NCBI RefSeq assembly: GCF_003344885.1
Contig: NZ_CP031155.1
Coordinates: forward strand, 1,144,001 to 1,208,000
DNA: 64,000 nucleotides
Direction of reading: 5' to 3'
Source: Altererythrobacter sp. ZODW24
GTDB lineage: Bacteria > Pseudomonadota > Alphaproteobacteria > Sphingomonadales > Sphingomonadaceae
The notes beneath the pieces were generated by a model that saw only the letters and a program-made list of their open reading frames with translations, did no database searches and was not told the origin of the DNA. Both the position numbers and the translations under genes were made by a program. Below, in pieces: positions 27,801-35,667 of this stretch (the first letter of the stretch is position 1; every line of letters begins with the position of its first letter).

Positions 27801-29424
27801 CGCAGAAGAGCGGGAGGCGGCTGCGCAAGCTTGGCTCGATACTCGATACGAGGCTGATCGCAAGGCGAAGGGTTTGCCAGACCTCGACACATTCGCCACA
27901 GCCGAGGAGCGCGCAGTCGCCTCGCAAGCTCGTCTCGACGCCGAATATGAGGCTGACCGAAAAGCCAAGGGCTTACCGGCCCTCGACACTTTTGCGACGG
28001 CTGAAGAACGCAAGGCGGCGTCGCAGGCATGGTTGGAAGCCCAGTATGAAGCTGATCGCAAAGCTAGAGGAATCCCAGACGCCGATAGATATGCGAACGC
28101 CGACGAACGGGGGGCAGTTGAACAGGCCAAATTGAACGCAAAGTACCAGGCGGCCTGGGAGGAACGGGGGCTGCCTTACCTCGACAATTTCGCGACCGCA
28201 GAGGAACGCAAGGAAGCGGCCGAGGCGAAGCTGAAGGAATATCAGGACAAAAAATTCGCCGAGCAGAAAGCCGACGAGGTCGCAAAAGCAAAGCAACCTG
28301 GAACCTATGAGTTCCGCACGAGCAAGCTTGAAACTTCGGAACTGGTGGTCAGTGAATTCGGCATCGAGCCGATCACGTTCGAAGAGGTGAATTTTGAAAT
28401 ACCTGTATTCGATAAGGACAACGACCTGTTCGACGAGGACGGCAATCTCAAGAAAGTTGGGCCAGACGATTTCGTGATGACCCCATTCGATCCGCCAGAG
28501 GCGAGTAAGTTCCCGCCAACTGATCCAGATGATCTTGATGGATATCCCGGAACCGGCGAATATCCCGCTTTCAGTTTTGAGAGCATGTCCGGCACAGTTG
28601 AGACTAAGTTAGACAGGTGGGAAGAATGGCTTGCGACCCAAGATGTCCGTAAGCTCACTCAGTTGGCGTTAGCGGCAGGCTATCCCAATTTGGCTTCAGC
28701 TTTGGCCGATGCAGAAAACATCATCCGTATGTCTCAGGATGAAGGGTATCGGAGATGGGCAAGAACTGCCCCTAGCTGTACCGGTTCTAACGGCTGTGGT
28801 CCTCAATATCTGGAGCGCTGGGCGATGAAACGATCAATCGTCGGACTGGGGGACATTCTTGCGCAGAGTCGCGGAATTTTCTCCTCTGGGGGCTTCACAG
28901 ATATCGGCGTCTCAGGCTTCAACCTGATGTATGTCCTGCGCGATTTTGGTATCCAGGATGGGGATTTGATTGATGTCGAGATTAGCCAGTTCGGACGAGT
29001 GATCGGTCAGTTGAAGGGTCACTTCCTGCTTACTGCAGGCAGCCCGTTCAATGTCCGACTGCGTCCAGGTGTCGCCCAGATGGTCATCTCCGCGCTCAAT
29101 GAAGGCTCAGCATCTCCCAATACCGCCGAAGTCACGATTCAAAACGTTGTACGCGGCGATGGACGGCAAACCTACTCGCTTGAAACGGGTCAAACAGCAG
29201 TTCTGCGTATTGAAGCGGGGGCCACCGGTGGAAGCATGCAATCCTCAAGCAATGGTGGTCAAGGAACATCGGCGCTGTCAGGTACAGTCACTTCGGCAGC
29301 AGGATCACGCATTGGCTCGCCAGGCGTTCAGGGAGCTCCGCCGGAGCGTCGACCTGCCCCACCGTCTAGGCCAGCGGCCCCACACATGCGCGACCCTAAC
29401 GGCCCGCGTCCTGACATCCGCTAA
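24835..29424 (+). CDS. Giant secreted repeat protein, unknown function
   Basis: A 1,529-residue protein that I cannot assign. A signal peptide (hydrophobic run SVAIAILACLTTPLAA, then EE) marks export. In order: a globular part (about 60-330) with LGVGRIRKGNRSISRFDYGDG; a Gly/Ala-rich part with a duplicated GARAMT..SSQ.T.GR motif 52 residues apart (363 and 415); a long helical part (about 500-720); a hydrophobic Gly/Ala/Ser stretch (about 760-810); a charged coiled coil; five 33-residue repeats (957-1121); a C-terminal part with the cysteines SCTGSNGCG and a beta-rich domain near 1350-1470; and a Pro/Arg-rich tail. It lies between a secreted protein and a beta-barrel gene. Confidence 0.85.
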   Translation: MTMTNQTLRFRQILKSSVAIAILACLTTPLAAEEREEAPSGDATAQSPAVIAVQSAPQVASIEERQSYALRLMTQVYNGTRDLSHTQMLGVGRIRKGNRSISRFDYGDGAVVIAPDVGQIAASRFMNVSGTEKQIVYNYDTKLIHGDPEIAAFHNSLVRPWLGNGPHLGQDASWVQNVPLSALGMPTVSGESIRIELSRTYFTHQGKPMVLVQYDIPAFSYDAGAGKMLVQWGRGIALTDPGFGMIYLNATLQRAVETRNGTPGKPYRFARNMVAANPDGSAMIDYREVEQLRGLIEPILGADAMMIVPVGSDDERADGRPLELGRRLDLLALSIGENGANEVPMAAGVQGASGRGNEVAGAIGARAMTNGGGVFVSSQGTRGRDLVAEEVTDQQAASGNAEDAGGRSDGGVDSLGARAMTDGAMPFGSSQDTSGRTVLADEAVDQQSSATGDPDFDLSPEMLERLEQSTQSGDLVSDAFDRVRGGGGDAAFGNQDPSTEGYAGPSTLDVVDGTGQVLKPVLGYADKANAITNGVLATETIRLTNLANDVGSKINAAGESYRQATVALKNSGAMKLTLMPGAELLLDTYNQTTGELGDLEQRINSLSSYLSDLTKQGAAIPPESIAETSKLVSQYNILYDKAEAQYRAFQGVSNKYVAVFDDTDPTTARLLKRVEERASDLYALEKVAVTLERDASALQKLARQLPVEQLQDVLKRFGDSPYGKVLDGVSHGMNGFTVGQSLYNIVDASSNDKSSGQLNLTRDHGLSSLVLDLTSLAGNAVSGNVSAFLSDATAITFGSVSDIILSGKALKDTHQLNARLLQQSREMDQRLSDMRHEKIANLGDFLDDVGTDLSALDQEIDDSVQRSKDLLEERRQARAELARQEQDEQDGQQLASAGREAENERRRTANDRLNNDLKHNYPTVDPSTIKVVKKDEGEYDGPPPSILPPATIAAIEREQRRQEAQDKLDAQYEADWNAKGLPPLDTFVNAEEREAAAQAWLDTRYEADRKAKGLPDLDTFATAEERAVASQARLDAEYEADRKAKGLPALDTFATAEERKAASQAWLEAQYEADRKARGIPDADRYANADERGAVEQAKLNAKYQAAWEERGLPYLDNFATAEERKEAAEAKLKEYQDKKFAEQKADEVAKAKQPGTYEFRTSKLETSELVVSEFGIEPITFEEVNFEIPVFDKDNDLFDEDGNLKKVGPDDFVMTPFDPPEASKFPPTDPDDLDGYPGTGEYPAFSFESMSGTVETKLDRWEEWLATQDVRKLTQLALAAGYPNLASALADAENIIRMSQDEGYRRWARTAPSCTGSNGCGPQYLERWAMKRSIVGLGDILAQSRGIFSSGGFTDIGVSGFNLMYVLRDFGIQDGDLIDVEISQFGRVIGQLKGHFLLTAGSPFNVRLRPGVAQMVISALNEGSASPNTAEVTIQNVVRGDGRQTYSLETGQTAVLRIEAGATGGSMQSSSNGGQGTSALSGTVTSAAGSRIGSPGVQGAPPERRPAPPSRPAAPHMRDPNGPRPDIR
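27703..28197 (+). repeat. Five tandem 99-bp repeats coding 33-residue helical units
   Basis: Units start at 27703, 27802, 27901, 28000 and 28099, with a partial sixth from 28198. The consensus is AEERxAASQAxLDAxYEADR followed by KAKGLPxLDTFAT. Each is a charged helix, a Gly-Leu-Pro turn and a short DTFAT linker. The inner units are most alike, the outer ones more divergent, as expected for growth by unequal recombination. Confidence 0.92.
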
Positions 29425-29443
29425 ACCTTCAAGGAAGAAACCG

Positions 29444-30388
29444 ATGATGAAACATACTTTCACCGCGATCGCCCTTGTCACTCTGGCGAACTTGGGAACT
29501 ACTTCCGCGTTCGCTCAGGCGGTTCCGGATATCGACGATGCGATCAACCGTAGCACCAGCATTGACGAATCTCTTCGCGGCCAGGAGCGGACTACTCCGC
29601 GCTTTGATGGCGACGAAGATGGCGAGATCGCGGGTGAGGCCGGGATATTTGTGCTGAGTAAGAACGAAATATTCTATATCGGCGCTGCCGTTGGCACTGG
29701 CTGGGCAGAAAATCCGCTCAGGACGGCTGATGATGTCGGCGACTCATTCTATGCTAATGCCGCGTTCACAGCTGGTTTGCAGACCAAGATTGCTGAAGCC
29801 TTCGATTTCGGCCTCGCTGCTACAGTCTCAGGAACCGAATATGATGCGGCATTTGCACCGTCTTCGCGGACGCTGAATGTTTCGACAAATTTGGGAAGTC
29901 CTATCAAGGGAACACCACTTTATGTCGGTGGAGGCATCTATGGTGGGTTTAGTTATGATGGCAATTTTGAGCGTGGAACGGGCTTCTACGGCGCAAACGT
30001 AGCACTCAGCGCTGGCGGCCCAATTGGTCCGAAGACTCTTGCTCGCGCCAGCCTATCAGCTGTTCGTTCGGGCAATGAAATCAGCGATAACGATGCCTGG
30101 AGTGGAAATTTTGACATAGCCATTACCCAAATCGTTGCCCCCAAAGTGACGATCGGAGCGCAGACCCGTTTGAGCTATTTCGTGTATGATGATTTCTTCG
30201 AAGACGTGACCTTTGTAGAACGGCAGGATTGGCAGATTGGCGGTAATGTCAATGCCAATTGGTCGCCGCTTGATTGGCTTAGCGTATCGGTCTCAGCCGG
30301 TTATCAGAAGCGTGATAGCCGCTTCTTCTTATCCGATTATGACGGGTTCGAAACAGCACTGACGATCGCCGCTCGTAAGCGATTTTAA
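29444..30388 (+). CDS. Outer-membrane beta-barrel protein
   Basis: A 314-residue protein with a signal peptide (MMKHTFTAIALVTLANLGTTSAFA, cut before QAVPD), a short acidic segment, then about 250 residues of alternating polar/hydrophobic beta strands with Gly/aromatic patterning (FYIGAAVGTGWAENP, YVGGGIYGGFSYDGNF, LSVSVSAGYQKRDSR) and a C-terminal ARKRF, a terminal phenylalanine as in barrels recognised by BamA. AAGGAAG precedes the start. The same frame is open further upstream but that overlaps the giant gene. It is 20 bases after that gene, so it is the third gene of the operon and may anchor or export its product. Confidence 0.82.
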   Translation: MMKHTFTAIALVTLANLGTTSAFAQAVPDIDDAINRSTSIDESLRGQERTTPRFDGDEDGEIAGEAGIFVLSKNEIFYIGAAVGTGWAENPLRTADDVGDSFYANAAFTAGLQTKIAEAFDFGLAATVSGTEYDAAFAPSSRTLNVSTNLGSPIKGTPLYVGGGIYGGFSYDGNFERGTGFYGANVALSAGGPIGPKTLARASLSAVRSGNEISDNDAWSGNFDIAITQIVAPKVTIGAQTRLSYFVYDDFFEDVTFVERQDWQIGGNVNANWSPLDWLSVSVSAGYQKRDSRFFLSDYDGFETALTIAARKRF

Positions 30389-30406
30389 AATAAATAGTGT
30401 CGAATT

Positions 30407-32785
30407 TCAGCCGTTGCAGCGCTTGAGAGCGACTTGCAATGGCTCGATACTGTTTTGCTGATCAACCGAAGAAATCTCAGCGCGCTCAGCCAAGGCATCC
30501 CATTCAGCGCGCGCGATGCGAAAGGCGTCACAGGCAGCCTTCGTCCGGCCAGTCTCTTCGAGCGTGTCAGCCAGCGTCTGGCGCGCAGTAATACGCTCTC
30601 GCAGGTAGCCCATATTGTTCGGCTCGCCGGCCAGTTTCTTGCTGCGCGCGGCGAAGGAACGTCGAGCCAAAGCGATGGCATCGTCATTTCTATTGAGTGC
30701 GAGCAAAACATAGATTTTCTGAGAGTGAATTGTGTCTAACCTCGATCGGGAGCCAGCATCATCCGGGTCACGACGAATGACGATATCGAGCAGCGCCTCG
30801 GCCTCTTCCAAATCCGCCAGAGCGTCTCTGGATCGGTTGATATCATTGTAGACTAACGAGCGCCTGAACAGAGCCGCGATCAGGCCCAATCTCCGGTCAT
30901 TGCGCTGCGCTTCGGGCCCATCGCGATACAGCTTCAGAGTGATGTCGTACGCCCTGCTGAGCGGAGGCAAGGAGGTCACAAAAGCCTCGCTTTCAACTGG
31001 ATAAGTCCACGACCTTGTGTAGCCAAGCTCCGAATTGACACTCGCTAATGCAACGAGTGCATCAGTCGAATTCTCAACGGTTGCGGGATCCTCTTCGATC
31101 TCGGCAACGAGAACTTCGAGTAGCTTGACGCCTTCTTCACCTTTCTCAACCCAGACAAGCGGTTTGGCCGCCTGCAATCGAGAGCGATACCAAGCAAGTC
31201 GATACGCGGTCGTTCCCGGGTCGGTTTCCATCAGGCTGCGATAGAGTTCAACCGAACGATTGCCGGCAACAATCGCGCCGTCATTGTCGTCATCAGCTAT
31301 GAACAGAAAGATCGAATTAGAATAAAACGCTTCAGCTAGTGCTTGGGTGTAATCTGGATCGCTGGCATCTTCCGCGTGCAATTGCTCAAGATCGAAAATT
31401 GCTCGATCGAGGGATAAGCGTGCCTCTTCCCTTCGACCCAGATTCGCGCCTTCGGGATTACCTAATACAGTCGATAGCCGATGATACCCGCGCGCAATCT
31501 CTAGCCTCAAGCCCGGCTCGAGGTCATCACCGGCACTCAGCCGTTCAAGATAGGTGCTGGCTTCGTCGGCAATCTGTGACAAAGCCTTGGTGTTGCCGGA
31601 GACTGGCTCTAGTTCATCATAAAGGTCGAAGAGCATGAATTTGGCGATCCCCCGCACCTCAGTGAATCGATCGTCAGCTTGGTCACGGGCGACCACTGCT
31701 TCCTGCCACCACCAACCTGTTGCGCCTGCTCCTACGAAAGTCGCAACTACAAGCGCTGCGGCGACGCTTGCCAAAAGTTGATTGCGGCTGACCCATTTGC
31801 GAAATCGATAGCTGATCGTGCCCGGATGCGCTCGGACGGGGCGACCATTGAGGTAAAGACGGATGTCCTCGGCCAACCGGTCCATCGCCAAATAGCGTTG
31901 CTCGGGTTGCTGGGCAGTCGCTTTGGCAATCATAGCATCAAGCTCGGCGGATCTGGGAGACGGAACGATCTCTTCGAGCATTCTGCCGGCCGAATAGATG
32001 TCACCTAGAACGGTGGTTGCTCCACCAGATGCCCTTTCCGGCGCTGCGTATCCAGGTGTCATGGTCACTGCGCGGATTGGCCTTGCTGTGCCAGGCGTGA
32101 CCTCCTCACCATCCGGTCGAGCAATTCCGAAATCAATCAGCTTCACCTGGCTATCGGTCCCGACTAGAACGTTCGATGGCGTCAAATCGCGATGGACGAT
32201 TAGATTGCGATGTGCATATCCAGCTGCCTCGCAGACCTGCAAAAACAACCGGAGCTTTTCCTCCACTGAGCGGACCTGCGCGTTGATCCAAGCTAGTAGC
32301 GGTATCCCGTCCACTCGTTCCATAACAATATATGGCTGCCCGTCCTCGGTGGCACCACCATCTAGCAAGCGTGTGATATTGGGGTGACTCAGTCGAGCAA
32401 GGATCTGTCGTTCACGATTAAATCGGTCAACCAACCGCTCGGATAGAATTCCAGGCTTGATCAGCTTGATGGCGACGCTGTGCTCGAAATCGCCCTCTTC
32501 GCGCTCAGCTGCATAGACGGTGCCCATACCGCCCGAGCCAATCGTGCCCGTAATGCGATAGGCACCAATCCTCTCAGGCGGCGGCAACGGATCGGCAGTT
32601 TCGATTGCCGCGCCGGTTTGAATGATTGGATCGGTATCAGCTTGCCAGATTTCGGTTACTCGTTGGTGCAGCGCATCGTCGCCGAGGGTCTGTTCTCCCA
32701 ACCAGTGCTCGCGCTTATCCTCGGCAATGTCGAGCATCGCTTCAAACAGAGTCAGGGCTCGGCGTTCAAGGCCGATATCACTCAT
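30407..32785 (-). CDS. Membrane-anchored Ser/Thr protein kinase with C-terminal helical repeats
   Basis: A 792-residue PknB-type kinase. The kinase domain (about residues 70-320) shows the glycine loop GSGGMGTVYAA, the ATP lysine in VAIKLIKPG, the catalytic loop HRDLTPSNVLV, DFG in LIDFGIARP and TPGYAAPE. The catalytic-loop residue that is normally Lys (HRDLKPxN) is Thr. A single membrane span follows (about 343-365, LVVATFVGAGATGWWW), then about 420 residues of TPR-like helices that would be periplasmic. The start overlaps the sigma factor gene by eight bases. It converges on the beta-barrel gene with 18 bases between. Confidence 0.92.
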   Translation of the reverse strand: MSDIGLERRALTLFEAMLDIAEDKREHWLGEQTLGDDALHQRVTEIWQADTDPIIQTGAAIETADPLPPPERIGAYRITGTIGSGGMGTVYAAEREEGDFEHSVAIKLIKPGILSERLVDRFNRERQILARLSHPNITRLLDGGATEDGQPYIVMERVDGIPLLAWINAQVRSVEEKLRLFLQVCEAAGYAHRNLIVHRDLTPSNVLVGTDSQVKLIDFGIARPDGEEVTPGTARPIRAVTMTPGYAAPERASGGATTVLGDIYSAGRMLEEIVPSPRSAELDAMIAKATAQQPEQRYLAMDRLAEDIRLYLNGRPVRAHPGTISYRFRKWVSRNQLLASVAAALVVATFVGAGATGWWWQEAVVARDQADDRFTEVRGIAKFMLFDLYDELEPVSGNTKALSQIADEASTYLERLSAGDDLEPGLRLEIARGYHRLSTVLGNPEGANLGRREEARLSLDRAIFDLEQLHAEDASDPDYTQALAEAFYSNSIFLFIADDDNDGAIVAGNRSVELYRSLMETDPGTTAYRLAWYRSRLQAAKPLVWVEKGEEGVKLLEVLVAEIEEDPATVENSTDALVALASVNSELGYTRSWTYPVESEAFVTSLPPLSRAYDITLKLYRDGPEAQRNDRRLGLIAALFRRSLVYNDINRSRDALADLEEAEALLDIVIRRDPDDAGSRSRLDTIHSQKIYVLLALNRNDDAIALARRSFAARSKKLAGEPNNMGYLRERITARQTLADTLEETGRTKAACDAFRIARAEWDALAERAEISSVDQQNSIEPLQVALKRCNG

Positions 32786-33401
32786 CGCGCAGTGGCCTCA
32801 ACAATGCGTCGGCCAGCCACGCGCGAGCAACCTGCCAACGCCGCTTAACAGTTGGTTCTGACCAACCCTTAACTTGTGCAATGTCACTCACGGTCATCCC
32901 GCCAAAATAGCGCATCTCGACAATCTCCGCGAAGCTCGGATCAATGGCTTCCAATCTGATTAGCGCGGAATCCAGCAAATGCAGATCAGTGGGAGGTACT
33001 CCAACAAGGTTTGTCCGCAGTTCGACTTTCTGATGTGCACGCTTACCTGAGTTTCTAGATCTCGCTTGATCAACGAGAACATTTCGCATGAGCCGGGAAA
33101 CCAAGGCGAGCAAATGGGCGCGATCGTTGATCGTGGGCTCCGCGGCCATGATTCTAAGCATTGCTTCGTTGATAAGGTCGTTGGTGGAAAGCGAGCTCAT
33201 CATTTCATTGCGAAGCCGCGCCACAGCTATCTGCTCCAACTCGGGCAGGACGCGTGCGACGAGCTGGTCACGGGCCGAGAGGCTTCCACTGCGCCAGTTG
33301 AGAATCAGCCTTTGCGTCTCCAACTTGTATTCTCTCCCGCTGTCTGACGCATTGGAAATGCTCTTACCGCGAGGATACAAATTTCGCAGTTTAGGGTGCA
33401 T
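32778..33401 (-). CDS. ECF-type RNA polymerase sigma factor paired with the kinase
   Basis: An extracytoplasmic-function sigma factor of the kind found next to Ser/Thr kinases (the TIGR02999-like group). Region 2 is in LSARDQLVARVLPELEQIAVARLRN..LINEAMLRI and MRNVLVDQARSR; region 4 is EIVEMRYFGGMTVSDIAQVKGWSEPTVKRRWQ, a clear helix-turn-helix. No anti-sigma gene is adjacent; the kinase gene overlaps its end by eight bases. In Vibrio parahaemolyticus an ECF of this type is switched on by phosphorylation by its kinase. The start is uncertain: ATG 33401 is used, while TTG 33323 has a better GGGAGAG site and fits the fold. Confidence 0.88.
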   Translation of the reverse strand: MHPKLRNLYPRGKSISNASDSGREYKLETQRLILNWRSGSLSARDQLVARVLPELEQIAVARLRNEMMSSLSTNDLINEAMLRIMAAEPTINDRAHLLALVSRLMRNVLVDQARSRNSGKRAHQKVELRTNLVGVPPTDLHLLDSALIRLEAIDPSFAEIVEMRYFGGMTVSDIAQVKGWSEPTVKRRWQVARAWLADALLRPLRDE

Positions 33402-33453
33402 GTATGCGGCAGGTTGGAGCGAAATGTAAACGCTGCACCATCGCGGCTTCACG

Positions 33454-33485
33454 AATGTCCGCTATTGGGTGGAAAGCGGACGTTC
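33454..33485 (+). repeat. Dispersed hairpin repeat, copy at the sigma/HTH-operon boundary
   Basis: AATGTCCGCT (33454-33463) pairs with AGCGGACGTT (33475-33484) with one wobble, around the centre ATTGGGTGGAA. This is the cleanest copy in the window. It sits between the divergent sigma-factor gene and the HTH operon. Confidence 0.75.
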
Positions 33486-33535
33486 GACCCTATGATCTAA
33501 ACACCCGCTTCAATGTAACATGACTTACTTCTTGA

Positions 33536-33574
33536 TGTCCGGTGAACCAGACACTATGTCCGGTAAACCAGACA
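33536..33574 (+). promoter_or_regulatory. Two tandem 18-bp palindromes, likely operator of the HTH operon
   Basis: TGTCCGGTGAACCAGACA (33536-33553) and TGTCCGGTAAACCAGACA (33557-33574) are near-identical imperfect palindromes (TGTCCGGT against TGTCTGGT) with centres 21 bases apart, about two helical turns. They end 17 bases before the first gene of an operon that encodes its own helix-turn-helix protein at 34211. That arrangement suggests autoregulation by two dimers on one face of the DNA. Confidence 0.65.
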
Positions 33575-33590
33575 CGGAGATCGTTAGCCG

Positions 33591-34214
33591 ATGCCAAGAA
33601 GTATCATTATCATATGCGGCGCGTTAGTTTTCGGATTACTGCTAGCTCTGTTGTCCCTCGAATTGAATTTCCCGACTGGCTGGATCGGCGCGCTGGCTCT
33701 CGTCGCATGGACCGCATGGTCATGGAGGCGATGGGCAGAACTGGAAAAAACAACCGGACTGGAACCGGGTGCGCCTGAAAGAAATGTGCGTTTCTATGCT
33801 GTTGGCACTGCACTACTTTTTGGGCACCTAATTGCGACGCTCGCTTATCCGGACATCGACCTTCACGTCGGCCACGGGAATTATCTCGCGATAGATTCAT
33901 GGACAATGCTTGCGGCGATGATTGGCGTGAGCTTCGTTGTTAGCAAGGCGGGCACCATCCGCGATGAGCGCGACGAAACGATTATAGCGCGCGGCACAAA
34001 AGCGGGCTTCGTGTCCTTGATCGCAGGCCTAGTCGTATTTTCGTTTATCATGGGATTTCTGCCGCCAGTTCAGGGGAAATCACTGACGCTTTTCATGGCC
34101 GGCAATATTCAGATTGCGATAGTTGTCGCGTCGTTATTGATCAAATATGCAGTCCAACTGATTGAATATGCCAAAGACACCAATGCCGATAACGCCATCG
34201 GTCCGAGCGAATGA
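33591..34214 (+). CDS. Integral membrane protein encoded with an HTH regulator
   Basis: A 207-residue polytopic protein with about six membrane segments ([99 protein letters not shown]). The loop [19 protein letters not shown] recalls the DERE/DERD loop of small membrane proteins that are co-encoded with YozG-like regulators in other bacteria. Function unknown. The stop overlaps the next gene (ATGA), and two tandem palindromes lie upstream. Confidence 0.8.
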   Translation: MPRSIIIICGALVFGLLLALLSLELNFPTGWIGALALVAWTAWSWRRWAELEKTTGLEPGAPERNVRFYAVGTALLFGHLIATLAYPDIDLHVGHGNYLAIDSWTMLAAMIGVSFVVSKAGTIRDERDETIIARGTKAGFVSLIAGLVVFSFIMGFLPPVQGKSLTLFMAGNIQIAIVVASLLIKYAVQLIEYAKDTNADNAIGPSE

Positions 34215-34471
34215 CTGCCCTTCAGATCGGCAATAACATTCGCCGGTTCCGCTTTGACCAGGCCGAAATGACGCAGGCGCAACTGGCCGAAATCGTAGGC
34301 GTCACACGCCAAACAATCGTGGCCCTGGAAACGGGCCGATATGCACCATCTCTGGAACTGGCCATGAAATTGGCAGCAGCATTCGCGTGCACTGTCGACG
34401 CGCTATTTTTTTGGAAAGACACAGAATTTGGGCGCGCCGATGCGCAGCCCAAAACCGAAAAGGATTCATGA
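34211..34471 (+). CDS. XRE-family helix-turn-helix regulator (YozG-like)
   Basis: An 86-residue protein that is almost entirely a Cro/C1-type HTH domain: [47 protein letters not shown], followed by [13 protein letters not shown]. It overlaps its neighbours by four bases on both sides, so all three genes of this small operon are made together. It is the obvious candidate to bind the two palindromes at 33536-33574. Small regulators of this type normally repress their own operon; that is family knowledge, not shown here. Confidence 0.92.
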   Translation: MTALQIGNNIRRFRFDQAEMTQAQLAEIVGVTRQTIVALETGRYAPSLELAMKLAAAFACTVDALFFWKDTEFGRADAQPKTEKDS

Positions 34472-35385
34472 TGACCAAGTCACTTAAGCTGATAAAGTGG
34501 GCAGGCCTTTTGATATCGGCATTAATCGTTTTGGCAGTTAGTTTTTATGCTTATCTGGTTCTCAGCTTTGATGATCAAAATCTCCCGGAGAACCATGGCA
34601 AAGTTAATACTGAGCTCTTTCTGGGTAGCGGTGAAAATCAACCTTTGATCGTGGGCTTAGGTGGGTCCGAAGGCGGAAACGCTTGGGCTAGCGACTTTTG
34701 GAAAGGTCAACGCGACGAGTTCATCGCTCAGGGTTACTCGTTCTTGGCAGTGGCGTATTTCGGTGAGAAGGGTACACCGGAAAATCTGGATCGGATTGCA
34801 TTGGAGTCCGTACATCAAGCAATTCGCGAAGCAGGTAAAAATCCTAAGGTGAACGGCGAATGCACCGCGCTGATCGGTGGCTCCAAGGGGGCTGAATTGG
34901 CCCTATTACTGGGAAGCCAATATGCCGACATCGATGCTGTAGTCGCGATAGTCCCCGGAAATGCAGTGTTTCCTGCACTGACCATTGCAATGAACACCCC
35001 GTCATTCACCTTGAACGGGAAGGACCTACCTTTTGTGCCAGTTCCTTCAAGCGCTACATGGCCGCTGATCAAGGGAGATCTAAGGGCAACTTGGGAAGAG
35101 ATGCTGAAAGATCAAAAAGCCGTCGACAGAGCGTCGATTGCGGTCGAGAAAATCAATGGCCCGATTCTTTTCGTATCTGCGACCAAAGATGAAGCATGGC
35201 CCTCAACAGAAATGTCTATCTCGATGGAGCAGCGCCTTAGAAAGAATGAGTTTCCATATTATTTTGAACATATTGCAATCGAGGGCAGGCACACATCACC
35301 ACTTGATCACTTCGGTGAAGTTGAAGAGTTCCTCCGGACGAACTTTCTGCAAGGCAAGTCAGTTGGCTGCTTGAAATCGTCCTGA
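34468..35385 (+). CDS. BAAT/acyl-CoA thioester hydrolase-like alpha/beta hydrolase
   Basis: A 305-residue protein with an N-terminal membrane anchor ([25 protein letters not shown]) and an alpha/beta hydrolase domain of the bile-acid-CoA:amino-acid acyltransferase C-terminal type. Evidence is the entry [13 protein letters not shown], the nucleophile elbow [14 protein letters not shown] (serine), the acid in [11 protein letters not shown] and the histidine in IEGRHTSP. Substrate unknown; an acyl-CoA or other ester is likely. I use ATG 34468, which overlaps the HTH stop and has AAGGA upstream. It ends the three-gene operon, and a hairpin repeat follows. Confidence 0.85.
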   Translation: MMTKSLKLIKWAGLLISALIVLAVSFYAYLVLSFDDQNLPENHGKVNTELFLGSGENQPLIVGLGGSEGGNAWASDFWKGQRDEFIAQGYSFLAVAYFGEKGTPENLDRIALESVHQAIREAGKNPKVNGECTALIGGSKGAELALLLGSQYADIDAVVAIVPGNAVFPALTIAMNTPSFTLNGKDLPFVPVPSSATWPLIKGDLRATWEEMLKDQKAVDRASIAVEKINGPILFVSATKDEAWPSTEMSISMEQRLRKNEFPYYFEHIAIEGRHTSPLDHFGEVEEFLRTNFLQGKSVGCLKSS

Positions 35386-35429
35386 GTTCCGAAACGCAGC
35401 TTCAAGCGAGCCTCGCACGAACCTGTGCC

Positions 35430-35484
35430 AAACGCCTGCTCTTGGGTAGTTTGCGGATTGACCGCTCATGGGTGGCAAGCGGAC
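35430..35484 (+). repeat. Dispersed hairpin repeat, double copy
   Basis: Two units in a row: CGCCTGCTCTTGGGTAGTTT-GCGG and GACCGCT-CATGGGTGGCA-AGCGGAC (35460-35484). The second pairs seven bases with one mismatch. It lies between the acyl hydrolase operon and the ABA4-like operon. Confidence 0.65.
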
Positions 35485-35667
35485 GCCGCACAGACCAAGT
35501 GAACAATCTCTAGTTATGAGATCTGATATCGAAACGAACTGGCCGGTTCGTGTGGAAATGGCATGGGCACTTACGCATGCACAGCAACTTCCAAGCCGTT
35601 GCCGTTGCTTTGATTGCATTGGCTAGACAGTTGCGCCCACTCACATTACCAAAATGAAAAGGACAAT

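Noticed and set aside
27703-28197. Regular 99-bp spacing as a possible CRISPR array
   Set aside because: The repeats are continuous, diverged at third positions and translate into one protein; there are no unique spacers.
27445-28296. Long minus-strand frames across the 33-residue repeat array
   Set aside because: They mirror the repeats on the other strand, give Cys/Ser/Arg-rich products and have no ribosome binding sites.
29051-29443. N-terminal extension of the beta-barrel frame overlapping the giant gene
   Set aside because: It lies in another frame of a clearly coding region; the signal peptide and ribosome binding site set the start at 29444.
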